DNA of 64,000 nucleotides from Azorinus chamasolen. Taxonomy: Eukaryota > Mollusca > Bivalvia > Cardiida > Solecurtidae. The translations under genes were made by a program, and so were the position numbers. Below, piece after piece: positions 43,160-55,645 of this stretch; position 1 is the first letter of the stretch; each line of letters begins with the position of its first letter. The stretch spans positions 61,501,071-61,565,070 of the forward strand of contig OY755241.1 of the NCBI GenBank assembly GCA_963576725.1, read 5' to 3'. The notes beneath the pieces were generated by a model. That model saw only the letters and a list, made by a program, of their open reading frames with translations. It ran no database searches and was not told the origin of the DNA.

Positions 43160-43900
43160 ATGTCCGTTATGGTATACGAACGACCCTTTAGAGGATTTAA
43201 GCCTTTCATGCCGAGTTGGATCCATAGTGATGGACATTCCATTTTGAAAATTCGGCAATGAAATGAAAAAAAGAAGAATGTATGCAGACCATTTTAACCG
43301 ATAACACACGTACTTTTTGTGTATTTTCATAAATCGATGTATGCGGCAATTAAAAAACAAGTTGATCATTACAGACGCCTGAGCTCCACCCCCAGTAACC
43401 AGCTGTAACCTACCTGCCCTCAGTCCAATTACGTATACGTATACAGTTTGGACTACCATGACCCACGAGATAAATGTACCTTCCAGCTTTGAAAACGTTG
43501 TAGACCCATAGCAGTCCTCCGAGGCTCGTCTCTGTGTGTCTACCATATTTTTAAAGCTCAGAATGTACTTTTCTCGGAATATTCTATGATTCGTGCGACT
43601 ACAGTAAGACCATAAAGACGAAAAACATGTTCGTGGTTAATATTGTATTTCATAATTCACAGCCATGTTCATATACATTACATACAATATGAAACATTTT
43701 AATCATTGTCAAAATAGTAAATAACATACAAAGAAGCCAAAGACAATGAAGCCAAAGGACGAAACGGAAAGAAATTGATGATATTTACATACAGAATGAG
43801 AAAAAAATAAAGAAAATATGGAAAATAGTTAAACGGAAAGAGAAATGATGAGAAACAAGTAATACGCAACTATAAGGGATTAACATATAATATAATTATT
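43160..43900. other. Interior non-coding sequence
   Basis: A 130-codon minus-strand ORF (43154-43546) overlaps the palindrome and has no recognisable domain; I do not call it. Nothing else seen. Confidence 0.4.
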
Positions 43901-43904
43901 TATT

Positions 43905-44444
43905 AACCCTTTCGCTGTCAAATTCTGTCGTCTGCTGACTTTGTCGTCTGCTACAAATTTTCATTCTTTTGATTTTCTTCATTTTGTTTCAAAAACATAG
44001 TAACAATAACAAACAGTTTGGAGCCTGATGAGACGCCGAGCTACAGCTCAGTATCTGATCAGGGTCTACACTGTGGACTATCTTCAAAATCTTCACTCTC
44101 TCTCTCTCTCTCTCTGTCTGTTACCTTTTTATTATAATACAAATGCACATAAAATACCAGAGCCAAATCGAAAGTATCATTAGAAAAATGCAGCTTTGAA
44201 GATGCATATGTACTGTAGACCCATGTAGACCCTGACCATATACATGTCCGGATCTACCATGCTTGTGTTATTGAAACCGGCATTGCCCATCAATATTTCA
44301 CAGTGCAGACATCAGACCATATACTGCGCCCACAAGTCAGTGTTTGATCTGGGTCTACACTGTGGACTATCTTCAAACCTACATTTTCTTATGATGTTCG
44401 TGAAAACAATATACATGTAAACTGGATATACCATATTACCTTCC

Positions 44445-44536
<92 letters not shown>

Positions 44537-44804
44537 ATATCATTAAGAAAATGCAGTTTTGAAGATGCACTAGTACTGTAGGCCCATGTAGACCCTGGTC
44601 ATATGCATGTCCGGACCTACCATATTTGTTTAATTGAAACCGGCATAGCCCATCAATATTCACAGTACAGACTTCAGACCATATACTGTGCTTACAGCTC
44701 AGTATCTGATCAGGGTCTACACTGTGGACTATCTTCAAACCAACATTTTCTTATGATGTTCGCGAAAACAATATACATGTAAACTGGATATACCATATTA
44801 CCCT

Positions 44805-44861
<57 letters not shown>

Positions 44862-45176
44862 ATCTAATACAAAGTGCACATTGAAATATCTGATCCAAAT
44901 CGAAAATATCATTAAGAAAAATGCAGCTTTGAAGATGCACATGTACTGTAGGCCCATGTAGACCCTGACCATATGCATGTCCGGATCTACCATGCTTGTG
45001 TAATTGAAACCCGCATGGCCCATCAATATTTCACAGTGCAGACATCAGGCCGTATACTGCGCTTACAGCTCAGTATTTGATCAGGGTCTACACTGTGGAC
45101 TATCTTCAAACCAACATTTTCTTATGATGTTCGCGAAAACAATATACATGTAAACTGGATATACCATATTACCCTC

Positions 45177-45242
<66 letters not shown>

Positions 45243-45550
45243 TTTCTGTCTCTATCTAATACAAAGTGCACATTGAAATATCTGATCCAAATCGAAAGTA
45301 TCATTAAGAAAAATGCAGTTTTGAAGATGCATATGTACTGTAGACCCCATGTAGACCCTGACCATATGCATGTCCGGATCTACCATGCTTGTGTTATTGA
45401 AACCCGTATGGCCCATCAATATTTCACAGTGTGCAGACATCAGGCCATATACTGCGCCCACATCTCAGTATTTGATCTGGGTCTACACTGTGGACTATCT
45501 TCAAAACAACATTTTCTTATGAAGTTTCCCGAAAATAATACAAACTATGC
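43905..45550 (+). repeat. Tandem repeat of about 360 bp with embedded (CT)n, left mirror block
   Basis: Four to five units, marked by TGTGGACTATCTTCAAA near 44071, 44363, 44724, 45095 and 45491. Each holds a (CT)n tract (44446-44536, 44814-44866, 45179-45256), CATGTAGACCCTGACCATAT and CAGTGCAGACATCAG. Starts at a TTAACCCTTTCGCTGTC end. Inverted copies at 48.3-49.6 kb. Confidence 0.85.
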
Positions 45551-45779
45551 ATGAACGATGTCACCAGAAAGTCAGTATAAAAGTGTTAATCGAGATAAAT
45601 TAAACAATGAATAATTTACCATGTTATATTTCGGATTCTGAAACCAGTCAAACCATGCTCAAGCGCGTTGGTTTAGCTCGGCGTATGAGATTGGTATTCG
45701 CTGTTTACCAAGTTAAAAACGGAACTTTTTTCTTGTGACATGGCTCGCATTACATGAAATTAATATTTACATGGTACAG

Positions 45780-46140
45780 TCAAACTCCCCTTAACCGACC
45801 CTCAATCGAAAAAAGCTTAAAGCTGAGCGTAAATGAAGCAGACTTGAGCTTTCTACATTAGTTTCGCCATGCAGTTACCCATTCACTGCCAATGTCGCAT
45901 CTGTGATTACCTATGCAAACATCCTGGATCCAGATGAGACACCGAATAACTCGGTGTCGCACCAGGATCCAAACTGTTTGTTACTGTGAGTATGTTTTTG
46001 AAACACAAAGAATAATAATAATAATAATAATGGTATTGGATGACAACGTTAACAGAATTTGGAAGCGTAATAGCTAATCCACAGCTTTTAAAGAAAACTA
46101 TGTTAAAATATGGGTCGCTGTAGAGGTTTCACTGTATTAT
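45780..46140. mobile_element. pogo-like MITE with nested TTAA-type MITE, diverged
   Basis: Outer CAGTCAAACTCCCCTTAACC and GTCGCTGTAGAGGTTTCACTG. Inner hairpin TCCTGGATCCAGATGAGAC / GTCGCACCAGGATCCAAACT (family G) from about 45883 to 46090, with an (AAT)n run at 46012-46031. Confidence 0.6.
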
Positions 46141-47300
46141 TAAAGGAACATTTACACAAATTACAACTGACAAGTCAATGAGTGTACACCGATGCCATTT
46201 CTTTGGATATTTCAGTAAAACGATCAATTGTTATCATTTTGTTTTGAGAAATGTCAAATGAACTACAACCTACGTGTTATATGTTACATGTATCAAATAG
46301 TCTGACTGTATGTGATGTACTGTAACTGCTTCTATATTATATACAGACGGGTTGTGTTCTTAATGGACACAATTAGCTGTCAAAAACAACCGAATATACA
46401 GCTTTAAGTTGATATTCATACGGTAACAATGTAATACAAAATGAAAACTGAACATCTGTAAACTCTAATGTTTATATAGATTTGTAAATAGCACTGTGAT
46501 GTAATATGCACATGTATATATATTGTTTATGTTTCCCGTATAACGCGGGTCTATGCCAAAAATGAAATAAACTGAAACTGAAACAATCGAAGTGCTAAGC
46601 ATGTTTTTGTTCAGTGATATCTTGTTTTAACTAACTGTTAGGATATTGCTGCTAAACAGACTGACGACTTGCTAAGTCTTGAATGTATAACAACCACTGC
46701 GAAGCTTTTGCTATTATGGTATAGCTAGCTGAACATTGGGTAGTTTGGATCCTGCTTTGGTGCGAGTAAATCATCACGTCACTTGGTTTCAGTTATTTTC
46801 AGATTCGCATCGTCAAAGGTTATTTACTCTATATGAACTTTAGTTTTTATAAAGATCAGTCATTACTTCAGAGAAATCGGTGGCCATGAATCGTAGATAA
46901 ATATAAGGAAAGAACTACATTTCTTTCTTCATATTTTTTTTTTTTAAAATCACCACAACCGACAAGCAAACAGATTTTACGGACGTAATTTGTCTTAAAT
47001 ATGTAATCAACATAGCTATAATTGAATGAACCCCGCTCGCACCCTAAGCAGTCGTTCATCCAATCAGACGTTAGGTCACGCCCCTATGGTTTTTAATTGG
47101 TCAATTAGTGCGTCAATGTACATGTCTAGAATACCATATATCACGGTTGTAAAGCCGCGTGAAAGCAGCGGGTAACATTTTATTGATATAGATTCGCAAG
47201 CGAGAGTTTAGGTATGAAAATACATGAAACTGCTGTGGTTTGTAAATTATAAATAATATACAGATTTAGAGTGCAGAAATTAATTCATATAAAGATGAGC
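46141..47300. other. Central interior sequence with a LINE-like tail
   Basis: 46330-46600 ends AATGAAATAAACTGAAACTG, resembling a LINE 3' end with a tandem pentamer tail. 47050-47160 repeats the TCACGCCCCTATGG / TACCATATATCACGG block seen at 37.7-37.8 kb. No gene. Confidence 0.45.
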
Positions 47301-47313
47301 AAACGTTTCGCTT

Positions 47314-47415
47314 AACCCTTTCCCTTATAGAAACACATTTTGCAAACAGAATAGACCCATATTTAAAAGCTCATAGATCAGGGTGCGATCTGTTTGCTTC
47401 TGAAATAATATAAAA
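47314..47415. mobile_element. Family A MITE fragment
   Basis: TTAACCCTTTCCCTTATAG, AAACAGAATAGACCCATAT, then GATCTGTTTGCTTCTGAAAT. Confidence 0.6.
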
Positions 47416-47424
47416 CGAAAGTAC

Positions 47425-47629
47425 CTGTATAGTTGAATACAGTGCCTAGATAGTTAAAGTCATTCACCATCTCGAACTCAATATTATTATAAGACCATGC
47501 CTCACCTGGCAAAATATTACCTTGTTCTCTAAACACCATTATTTTTGTCGTGTTAGTATTGACCTCTAACTTCCATTTATCGCAAGAATTTGACAGTAAA
47601 TCATCATTTAATCGGTTTACTCTAGGCAT
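47425..47629 (-). pseudogene. LINE reverse-transcriptase fragment
   Basis: Encodes CDKWKLEVNTNTTKIMVFRE and FNYLGTVFNYTGTF, the region after the YADD box in the same LINE group as the ORF at 18385-20121 (there WKLTVNTSKTKCMVF ... FLGVVFTTGGAF). About 65 codons remain. Confidence 0.75.
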
Positions 47630-48330
47630 GACTTGAGTTAATATTCGATCTTTAAATTAAAACATTTCATAGTGTGGCTTTATTGCCGTGTTTTAACGTC
47701 AGTTTTAACATCAGCTCTTATTCAACTCACTTTATCACATGAACGCTTTTGACAGAAAGGTGTGTTATTAAAGGTGCTGTGTGTATTTTACCTGCTGTAC
47801 GTAATGGTTATGCATTATATGATAAAAACTTATGTGGCGGTCTCTTATAATTCAAGTATGAATGCTTTTGTAATATAACTTTGAAGTGTTATGATTCTAT
47901 GTTGTACGAATTAGGGGCAGAAATTTATTGTGAACAAATTGTCTTTAAATGTTCGTATTCTTTCTCCTACGACATCGTGTATTTGTATCGGTATTTGTGA
48001 AATTATGTCCCAGTTCAGAAAGTGAACGGTTACCCCCACAGTTTTGCTCATTTTCTCAAATTATTGATACTAAAACGGTTGGTAATTTCATTAGTACATG
48101 TTCTACACTTTTTGTCAAAGCAAAAACTTCTCTTTATAGAAAAAAAGTAGACCCAGATCAGACGGCTCCTATAGAAGCCGTCTGATAAGGGTCTGCCCTA
48201 TGTCTTTTTCGTATGTGCAAATTCCTCTTTTTAACCCCCCTCCCCCAATAACCCCACTTGGTTTACCTGTTTTCCTCCGACAAACACCTTCTACATTACA
48301 TACTATGTGGTTTATATGTATATAACTCAC
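47630..48330. other. Interior sequence with a family A hairpin
   Basis: 48145-48205 is a hairpin core GTAGACCCAGATCAGACGGC with apex GGCTCCTATAGAAGCC. Otherwise nothing recognised. Confidence 0.45.
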
Positions 48331-48408
48331 GTTGACATGGTTAAAAAATACATGTATAATAGACGATGTACTATGTACAAGTCTGAATAAAATATGTTCT
48401 GTTCTATT

Positions 48409-48484
<76 letters not shown>

Positions 48485-48589
48485 ATGCGTTTATCTAGTT
48501 TATATTGTATTTGCGAAGCATCATAAGAAAATGTTGGTTTGAAGATAGTCCACAGTGTAGAACCAGACCAAATACTGAGCTTTAAGCGC

Positions 48590-48637
<48 letters not shown>

Positions 48638-48959
48638 GAGGGTAATATGGTATATCCAAATTACATGTATATTGTTTTCGCGAACACCATAAGAAAATGT
48701 TGGTTTGAAGATAGTCCACAGTGTAGACCCTGATCAAATACTGAGCTTTAAGCGCAGTATATGGTCTGATGTCTGCACTGTGAAATATTGATGGGCAATG
48801 CCGGTTTCAATTACACAGGCATGGTAGATCCGGACATGTATATGGTTAGGGTCTACATGGGTGTACAGTACATGTGCATCTTCAAAACTGCAATTTTCTA
48901 ATGATACTTTCGATTTGGATCTGATATTTTATGTGCATTTGTATTATAATAAAAAGGTA

Positions 48960-49005
<46 letters not shown>

Positions 49006-49547
49006 AACAGAAAGAGAGCGAGCGAGAGAGAGAGAGAGAGAGAAGTGGGGGATATGCGTTTATCTAGTTTATATTGTTTTTGCGAAACATCATAAGAAAA
49101 TGTTGGTTTGAAGATAGTCCACAGTGTAGACCCTGATCAAATACTGAGCTGTAAGCGCAGTATATATATAGAGAGAGACAGAGAAATAGAGAGAGAGACA
49201 GAGAGAGAGAGAGAGGAGAGTAATATGGTATATCCAGTTTACATGTATATTGTTTTCGCGAACATCATAAGAAAATGTTGGTTTGAAGATAGTCCACAGT
49301 GTAGAGCCAGATCAGATACTGAGCTGTAAGCACAGTATATGGTCTGAAGTCTGTACTGTGAATATTGATGGGCCATGCCGGTTTCAATTAAACAAAAATG
49401 GTAGATCCGGACATGCATATGACCAGGGTATACATGGGCCTACAGTACGTGTGCATCTTCAATGCTGCATTTTTCTTAATGATATTTTCGATTTGGATCC
49501 GATATTTCAATGTATTATAGTAACAGGGAGAGAGGGAGGGAGGGAGG

Positions 49548-49583
<36 letters not shown>

Positions 49584-49640
49584 GGTATATCCAGTTTACA
49601 TGTATATTGTTTTCTCGAACATATGGAATCAGATAAAGGG
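48330..49640 (-). repeat. Tandem repeat with embedded (GA)n, right mirror block
   Basis: Reverse-complement relatives of the 43.9-45.5 kb units: GTTTGAAGATAGTCCACAGT near 48535, 48702, 49104 and 49285, with (GA)n tracts at 48413-48477, 48594-48641, 48963-49048, 49169-49216 and 49545-49580. Confidence 0.85.
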
Positions 49641-49654
49641 AAATTTTTGTGTAT

Positions 49655-50270
49655 TAACTCGTTCCAACATATAAGCATTTGCAAACAGAGTAGACCCAGA
49701 TCAGATCCTGATCGAGTGTATCACAAAAGCCTCTCACTACAAAAGCTTTAAGTAACTTTAAGTGTTTTGTTAACTGTAATTAACAGCCAATTAACATTAA
49801 TCTATTTAATTTTAGATTGATTTGTCTAGAAGTTTTCATTTAGCAAATATGGTAGATCCAGATCAGAGCTGTATTTTTTTATGTTGGTCTACTTTGTTTG
49901 AAAGTTAAGATATGGAATTCGATAAAGGGAAAGATTTGCGAGTCAGTTAATTGCGGTAATATTATAATAGGTTATATACCATTATGTGCTAATATTGTAT
50001 CATATGTATATCTATTGAATCTATATTAAATGTCACGAAGCAAACAAGATTGATCATAAAGCTTTAAATATGATTTGGGTCTACCATGTTTGAAATAAAT
50101 ATAAGGAATCTCCTTGTGATTTACAATTTTTACTTTTATAAGGAGTGTGCTAATTACACGTACCTTACTTAATGAATCTTTTTTAACTTGTCATTCAGCA
50201 AACAGGGTAGATCCAGCCTTAAGGCTCCTTAGGGAACTTCGTGATATGGATCTACACAATCGGCAAATGT
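49655..50270. repeat. Four diverged hairpin units in loose tandem
   Basis: Hairpin-like motifs (AGCAAACAGGGTAGATCC, TAAGGCTCCTTAGGGAAC, ATATGGATCTACAC) recur near 49680, 49850, 50040 and 50200, about 170-185 bp apart. Confidence 0.5.
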
Positions 50271-50499
50271 ACATGAACTGCATTTTACAGTGAAACAGTA
50301 CGTGTGCTAGAAAAAAGATAATACGTTTCCGTATAGCTGATATCCGATATTTATGGTCAAAGCGAATTTTAAGGAATTTCTTATATTTGGAAATGGAAAT
50401 GGTTCACAGGATTTCCCTGCGGTATCAAATGGAAAATTAAAGTAAACAGATAAACTGTGAGAGTGAAACCATTCTTACATGTTGAAAATTACAATATTT

Positions 50500-50560
50500 A
50501 TGTTCATTTCCGGTGTTTCTCCCTCCTGATGAATATGGAATTCATATCTGTGTGACTCCG
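50500..50560 (-). repeat. Satellite remnant in right-arm orientation
   Basis: TTCCGGTGTTTCTCCCTCC and GAATATGGAATTCATATC: the first satellite piece in inverted orientation right of the centre. Confidence 0.6.
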
Positions 50561-50720
50561 TTTAAATGACACATTCGGCACTTAAAATGAGATTTTCAGT
50601 ATATGTACTGTATAGTAAATTAATAGCGCAGCTCGACGAAGTGTTATTATAAAGGAAAGACACTTTGAAAACAAACGTAACAACTTTAACCTGTTTATGT
50701 CTGTTAGTTTTCAGATATTA

Positions 50721-50914
50721 CAGAAAACCTCAGTATAACGGCCACTAAATTGGGTTAATTATTTGGTAGTTAGGACAGGTGGCCGCTTAAAGCAAGATGA
50801 AAGTAACTCCTATAGGAGCGTTCTGTTTTACTTTCACCTTGCTTTAGGCAGCCACCTGCCTTTAACACAAAACACTTGTTGTAATTTAGTGGTCGTTATA
50901 GAGAGGTTTTCCTG
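50721..50914. mobile_element. pogo-like MITE, family C2 (194 bp) with TA duplication
   Basis: CAGAAAACCTCAGTATAACG at the left and GTTATAGAGAGGTTTTCCTG at the right, with TA outside both ends. Hairpin with GGAGCGTTCTGTTTTACTTT; the left arm is partly deleted. Confidence 0.78.
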
Positions 50915-51774
50915 TACGTTCAATACAACTAGAAGACAGTCTCTGGAAATTAAATTTTAAATATACATAAAGACCAGTAAAACACATATGTAAGGCAATC
51001 GGGCCGATACAAAAATTCGGTGGAATAAATAAAGCTTCGAATAGGAATCTGTTTTATCAATAACTCCCCCCCCCCCCTCTATATGAAAGCCTTTTCGCGC
51101 ATTTGCAAACAAAGTAGACCAATATCCTATATGGCTCCTATATGAGTAGTTTGATCAGGCCTGGAATTCACCAACACGTACTTGTACTTGAAACCCAAGC
51201 ATGTACTTCAAATCCCAAGTCCGTCTTCGAATCTAATTCACCAACGCGTACTTGTACTTGAAACTCAAGCATGTACTTGAATTTCAAGTATATAGACCGA
51301 TTTTTCCAAGTCTACCTCTTAGCAGACTTGAAACATAATTCACGAGATTCAAAATGGCGTCTGTCCATAAACAAATCAAGCTTCATTTGATAGAAAATGC
51401 ATTTTACGGGCCTGGGCGGTTTATTATTGATAGGACCAACCCACTGGAAATCTTGACGGAAGACGAGGTCTTCCGTCGCTACAGATTTCGACCACAGACT
51501 GTTTTGTATGTCGTCGGGTTACTTGTAAATGTGTTACAATTTGGAAGCAAGAGGAACTCGCCACTGACACCGCTGCAGCAAGTGCTGGTTTTTCTTAGGT
51601 TTCTGGCTACAGGCAGCTACCAGATTGTCATCGGGGACACACTTGCGGTCAGTCAGTCGACTGTCTGCAGGTGTTGTCGTCGAGTGGGCTGCCTGTTAGC
51701 CAGATTAACAGCACAATTCGTGCGGTTTGACTTTGAAAAGGATGCTATGAAACAGAAATTCAAACAAATAGCAG

Positions 51775-52632
51775 GTAAGTTTTAGAATGAAAGTTTTATT
51801 CATCAAATCTCTACACTATCATTCGTTTTCTTGGCAGTTGCGAAGCGACAACATCCGGGTAAGGGGCATTACTCTTTTTGAAATTATAAAACACAGTACC
51901 GAACGCGGGTAAAAAATGCGGCGCATATTGCCGTTAATAAATATTTTATCCGTTGAATGAGATATTTATCGAAATATAACTAAGCAGGTGACACTAGTGT
52001 ATGCCTTTCGAATCAATATTAAATCTTTAAATAAATGAATGAATGATTAAATATTGTCTTTCATAACTGCTTTGAAAACACAAACTGACCAATAATTTGC
52101 AGGGACTGCTTAGTATCAGCAATGTATATATCAACTTACCATTTCATTTTAAATTGCATGATAAAATACTATTGTATGATAACATATAGACCTACCTATG
52201 ATGGTAGTTTTTCATATGTATGATATTCAGTTGATGTGCATTCAGAGAGCAATTTAATTTATTTTCTGCATACTAGTTTTATTTTGGAGATATATTTCAT
52301 GGTTTCATTGTAAAACTATTGCAACTCCATAAGTATCTCTAAGAAAATGAATATTCTGACAACTATATTTGTTTCATCTTTATCTTCCGTGATTATTTAT
52401 GAATCTATAAAGCATATGATTTTTTTTTAAATTCACAATCTGAGTGTCAGACACTTTGGATCCTATTCAGCCAAAAAATTAACCAGTATCCAAACTATCG
52501 ATTAAAATTTTCAGTCTTACAATAGATTGCATTGCACTAAATTTGCAGGCAGTCCTATATGTGTAATAAGGATCTGAATACAATTAATGAAAAGTTATAT
52601 ATATATATATTTAACTCTCTCTCTCTCTCTCT

Positions 52633-52678
<46 letters not shown>

Positions 52679-52740
52679 TGAAAAGATAAATTGACACCAC
52701 TTGTGAAGATTTACATTTTTATTCCCTACCGGTTTCACTA
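51775..52740. other. Harbinger intron 1, unassigned part
   Basis: AT-rich intron. A (CT)n and (TA)n block at 52614-52672. No other repeat recognised. Confidence 0.45.
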
Positions 52741-52744
52741 CTGC

Positions 52745-52758
52745 TCATCTACCTATAC

Positions 52759-52812
<54 letters not shown>

Positions 52813-52862
52813 AGGGAGGGAGGGAGAGAGAGAGAGAGAGAGGGAGAGAGAGAGAGAGAGAG
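52745..52862. repeat. (TA)n-(GA)n/(GGGA)n microsatellite
   Basis: ATATATATAT then AGAGAGAG with GGGAGGGAGGGA interruptions; it sits against the left end of a family B MITE. Confidence 0.92.
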
Positions 52863-53068
52863 ATTGACGACTCTGTAAAAGTCACTTTGTTAAACCATTG
52901 TGATAAATAGAGCATTTCTGCTATACGAGCAAATGCTCTATTTATCACAATGGTTTCAAACTACAAAATTATTTTTAAAAAAATCCCTTTCTCTAGTTAA
53001 TGCTCCTTTTCGGTAGATTCATTCAAAGAGGTTGTATCTAAAAATAGCCCATGATGTAATGGGTTAAC
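52862..53068. mobile_element. Family B MITE, reverse orientation
   Basis: GACTCTGTAAAAGTCACTTT, hairpin GTGATAAATAGAGCATTTC / GCAAATGCTCTATTTATCAC, right end ATGTAATGGGTTAA. It ends about 15 bp before the acceptor of the nuclease exon 2; its left TTAA is lost in the GA repeat. Confidence 0.8.
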
Positions 53069-53394
53069 ACAATATTATTTTTCAGGTTTCCCCAATGTCA
53101 TTGGTTGTGTTGACGGCACTCAAATAAAAATTTCCAAACCGAAACAGCACGAACACGAGTATGTTAACAGGAAAGGTTTCCACTCCCTGAATATTCAGGT
53201 AATGAGACATACATACTATTAAATTTATTTACCAAACGGGACCTCACTCTTTGAGGAAATTTTAATTTAAACAGTTTTTGTCTTCATGTTATAAATGACT
53301 GAACAGTAACAGGTATATGTATGCTGTAATTATCTTTATTCGGGTTGAGGGAAAACATGCAAATTGGAATACAAATTAAATATCTAATTTAAAA

Positions 53395-53606
53395 TCTATC
53401 CTAAATACAGATGTTTGTAAACAGAGTAGATACAGATCAGATAGCTCCTGCATGAGCTGTCTAATCAGAGTCTATTCCGTTGCTTATGAAATTATAACAG
53501 ATTTAACGAACTATTGTATTCTTAAGCCATCATGAAAAATCAATCATTCAATACATATTCATGATGTCAATAATTCATACATAATAATCAACAATGAAAG
53601 GGTTAA
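53395..53606. mobile_element. Family A MITE in Harbinger intron 2
   Basis: AAACAGAGTAGATACAGATC hairpin with apex TAGCTCCTGCATGAGCT; 3' end CAATGAAAGGGTTAA. Confidence 0.72.
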
Positions 53607-53639
53607 TATCGAAATAACTTGTTTATTCACAATGAAATT

Positions 53640-53882
53640 TTAACCCGATACTCCATAAATAATCCATGCTACGCCTTTCCAAATAGCGTAGACTCAGATC
53701 AGATGGCATCTGATCAGGGTCTGTTCGCTTCAGACATAATTTAGATTTGATGCTAGAGTTTCTGCCATGTCCAAAAAATCGCCATCTCATGTGCTTATTA
53801 TAACTATTAATCCTAATTAATATTTACAATATCATCAGTTCTTACATTCATATTCATGGAGTAAAGAGTTAAAATGCAATTT
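53640..53882. mobile_element. Family A MITE in Harbinger intron 2 (243 bp)
   Basis: TTAACCCGATACTCCATA at the left and GGAGTAAAGAGTTAA at the right. The hairpin is shortened (GATCAGATGGCATCTGATC). Confidence 0.75.
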
Positions 53883-54034
53883 TTGATTTGACAAATAATA
53901 TTAAGATAACAAAAAGCCTCAATATCATGCTGAAAATCAGACCTAAAGCAGCTTGAATATGGATGAGACTCAAAATTACTAAAGAAAACATACAAGTCTG
54001 AATACAGATCATTTTGTTTAACTATTTTCTTCAT

Positions 54035-54130
54035 ACAGTTGCTTTTTCATATCTTTACAATCAGAGTAGACACAGATCAGATTGTTCCTATAGGAGCAGC
54101 CAAGTTAGGGTCAGCTCCTTTTTATTATGA
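54035..54130. mobile_element. Family A hairpin fragment
   Basis: CAATCAGAGTAGACACAGAT, apex TTGTTCCTATAGGAGCAG. Confidence 0.55.
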
Positions 54131-54321
54131 ACTTGCAATAAAAATTGTAAAAATTTTTTCACTGTATACATAGAATTTCCCATAGACTAACAGGCAGTGT
54201 TATACAAACATGAATATTTTGTTAATAAAATATAATGGAAATAATAATATACCAATCATAAGCACCCGCCAAATTTACATGTAATTAGTGTTACATATCC
54301 CAAGTTCTTTATAGTATAACG

Positions 54322-54896
54322 TAAAAACTCTAAACCAGAATTCTAGTGTAGAATAATTTTTACACTTCTAGGCAGGTGGCTACTTAACCTTTTCCCTCAT
54401 ACAAACATGTTCTTACGCATCTGCAAACAGAGTAGACCCAGATCAGACGGCACCTAGAGGAGCCGTCTGATCAGGGTCTGCTCTGTTTGCTAAAAGAATC
54501 TGATATATCTGTTTCTTTACTTTCTTAACCCTTTCCCTGTTCGGTATTTTGGCCAAATTTCAATACCTGAATATTCATTAACAAAACAGTTTTGAAGAAA
54601 TATGTAGGGTAGAACATTGTAGACATTTTAGAAAGCAATGAAATATATCTATCAAATTCTATCAGCAAACAGAGCAGACCCTGATCATACAGCTTCTCTA
54701 CAATGTTCCACTTATCATATTTCTTTATAACTATTTTCTTAATGATTATTCAGTAGGTATTGAAATTTTGCCTACAGAACAGGGAAAGGGTTAATGCAGT
54801 GTGAAAGTCATGAAGAAAGCTCTTACAAAGGATTTCTTTATTTCGTTCAACCTGGATTAATTTGCCACATGTCCAGTTTAGAAAGGTTTTACTGTA
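54322..54896. mobile_element. pogo-like MITE with nested family A copies
   Basis: Outer GTAAAAACTCTAAACCAG and GTTTAGAAAGGTTTTACTG. Inside, a family A left half with hairpin (54386-54522), then a copy whose two ends are both the family 3' end (TTAACCCTTTCCCTGTTC at 54525, CAGAACAGGGAAAGGGTTAA to 54793). Confidence 0.65.
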
Positions 54897-55374
54897 TTCT
54901 GTTTATCAAATATTTAGCACTGATGATCATTCTGTTAATTCATGTGCTGGATAGAACAAGTCAAAGACATATATATATACATATAGGTCTCTGGTCAGGT
55001 TATACCTGGTACTCGCTTTGAAAAATAACTGCTGCTGTTTGAGAAATACCTCAAACACATATTCATTTTCCAGGCAAATGATTATAAATGTGAATAACAC
55101 ACTCATTTTCTGTCTTAACTAATTTGTAAATATATATTTCATTGATATCTTTTGCAGATGATATGTGATGCAAACTTTATGGTAACAAATTTGGTTGCGA
55201 AGTGGCCTGGCAGTACACATGATGCCCGTATCTGGAGGGAGAGTGAACTGTGCAAGGAATTCGAAAATGGTATGTTTTACAAGTATTAAAATTATAATCT
55301 TTTAACTTTTCAATCCGTTAATTTTTTCTTTATTACAAATTTCACTACCTGCAGACTACTCATGGGAAAAAGAT

Positions 55375-55645
55375 GATTTGAAGGTGTAGTCATTTCGTAA
55401 TGTAAAGAAGCAGATCTTACAAACTTTTATGCCAGGATGTTTAAATGTGATAAATCTTTTTTGATGACTATTAGGTGATGCTTCATACCAAATATCAAAG
55501 GTCTAGGCCTTACAGTTCAAAAGAAGATTTCTAAATATTTTCCTATGAAAAACTGATAAGCCCCATAGCAGGGCCATTTTTAATCCAGGGTCATAATTTG
55601 AACAATCTTTGTAGAGGACCATTAGATAATGCTACATACGAAAGC
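55375..55645 (-). repeat. Pearl-type repeat fragment inside Harbinger
   Basis: Reverse-orientation units: GCTTCATACCAAATATCAAA, CCTATGAAAAACTGATAAGC, GGGCCATTTTTAATCCAGGG, CATTAGATAATGCTACATAC. It directly abuts the broken Myb/SANT-like ORF. Confidence 0.75.

Larger units (their letters stand above)
51354..55269 (+). pseudogene. HARBI1-like Harbinger nuclease, exons 1-3 present, 3' exon(s) missing
   Basis: Exons 51354-51774, 53086-53198 and 55158-55269, all GT-AG with matching phases, about 215 codons. Exon 1: MASVHKQIKLHLIENAFYG, then FRRYRFRPQTVLYVVGLL and a helix-turn-helix-like LAVSQSTVCRCCRRVGCL. Exon 2: [16 protein letters not shown], with the first catalytic Asp (CVDGT). Exon 3: NLVAKWPGSTHDARIWRES. 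The second Asp (usually GDSGY) and the Glu (usually VVEQTFG-like) are not found before the right end, so catalysis by this copy is not expected. Known: such nucleases excise and insert Harbinger elements together with a Myb-like partner. Host-domesticated HARBI1 is an alternative, but the flanking inverted ends argue for a transposon. Confidence 0.87.

Noticed and set aside
43154..43546. 130-codon minus-strand ORF
   Set aside because: Overlaps a palindrome end, no recognisable family, ordinary length for chance in this window.
44445..49684. Several ORFs rich in alternating Arg-Glu or Ser-Leu
   Set aside because: Translations of (GA)n/(CT)n microsatellites.
51354..55269. Domesticated host HARBI1 gene
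   Set aside because: Bounded by Harbinger inverted ends at 51159 and 56044 and lacking the exon(s) with the remaining catalytic residues.
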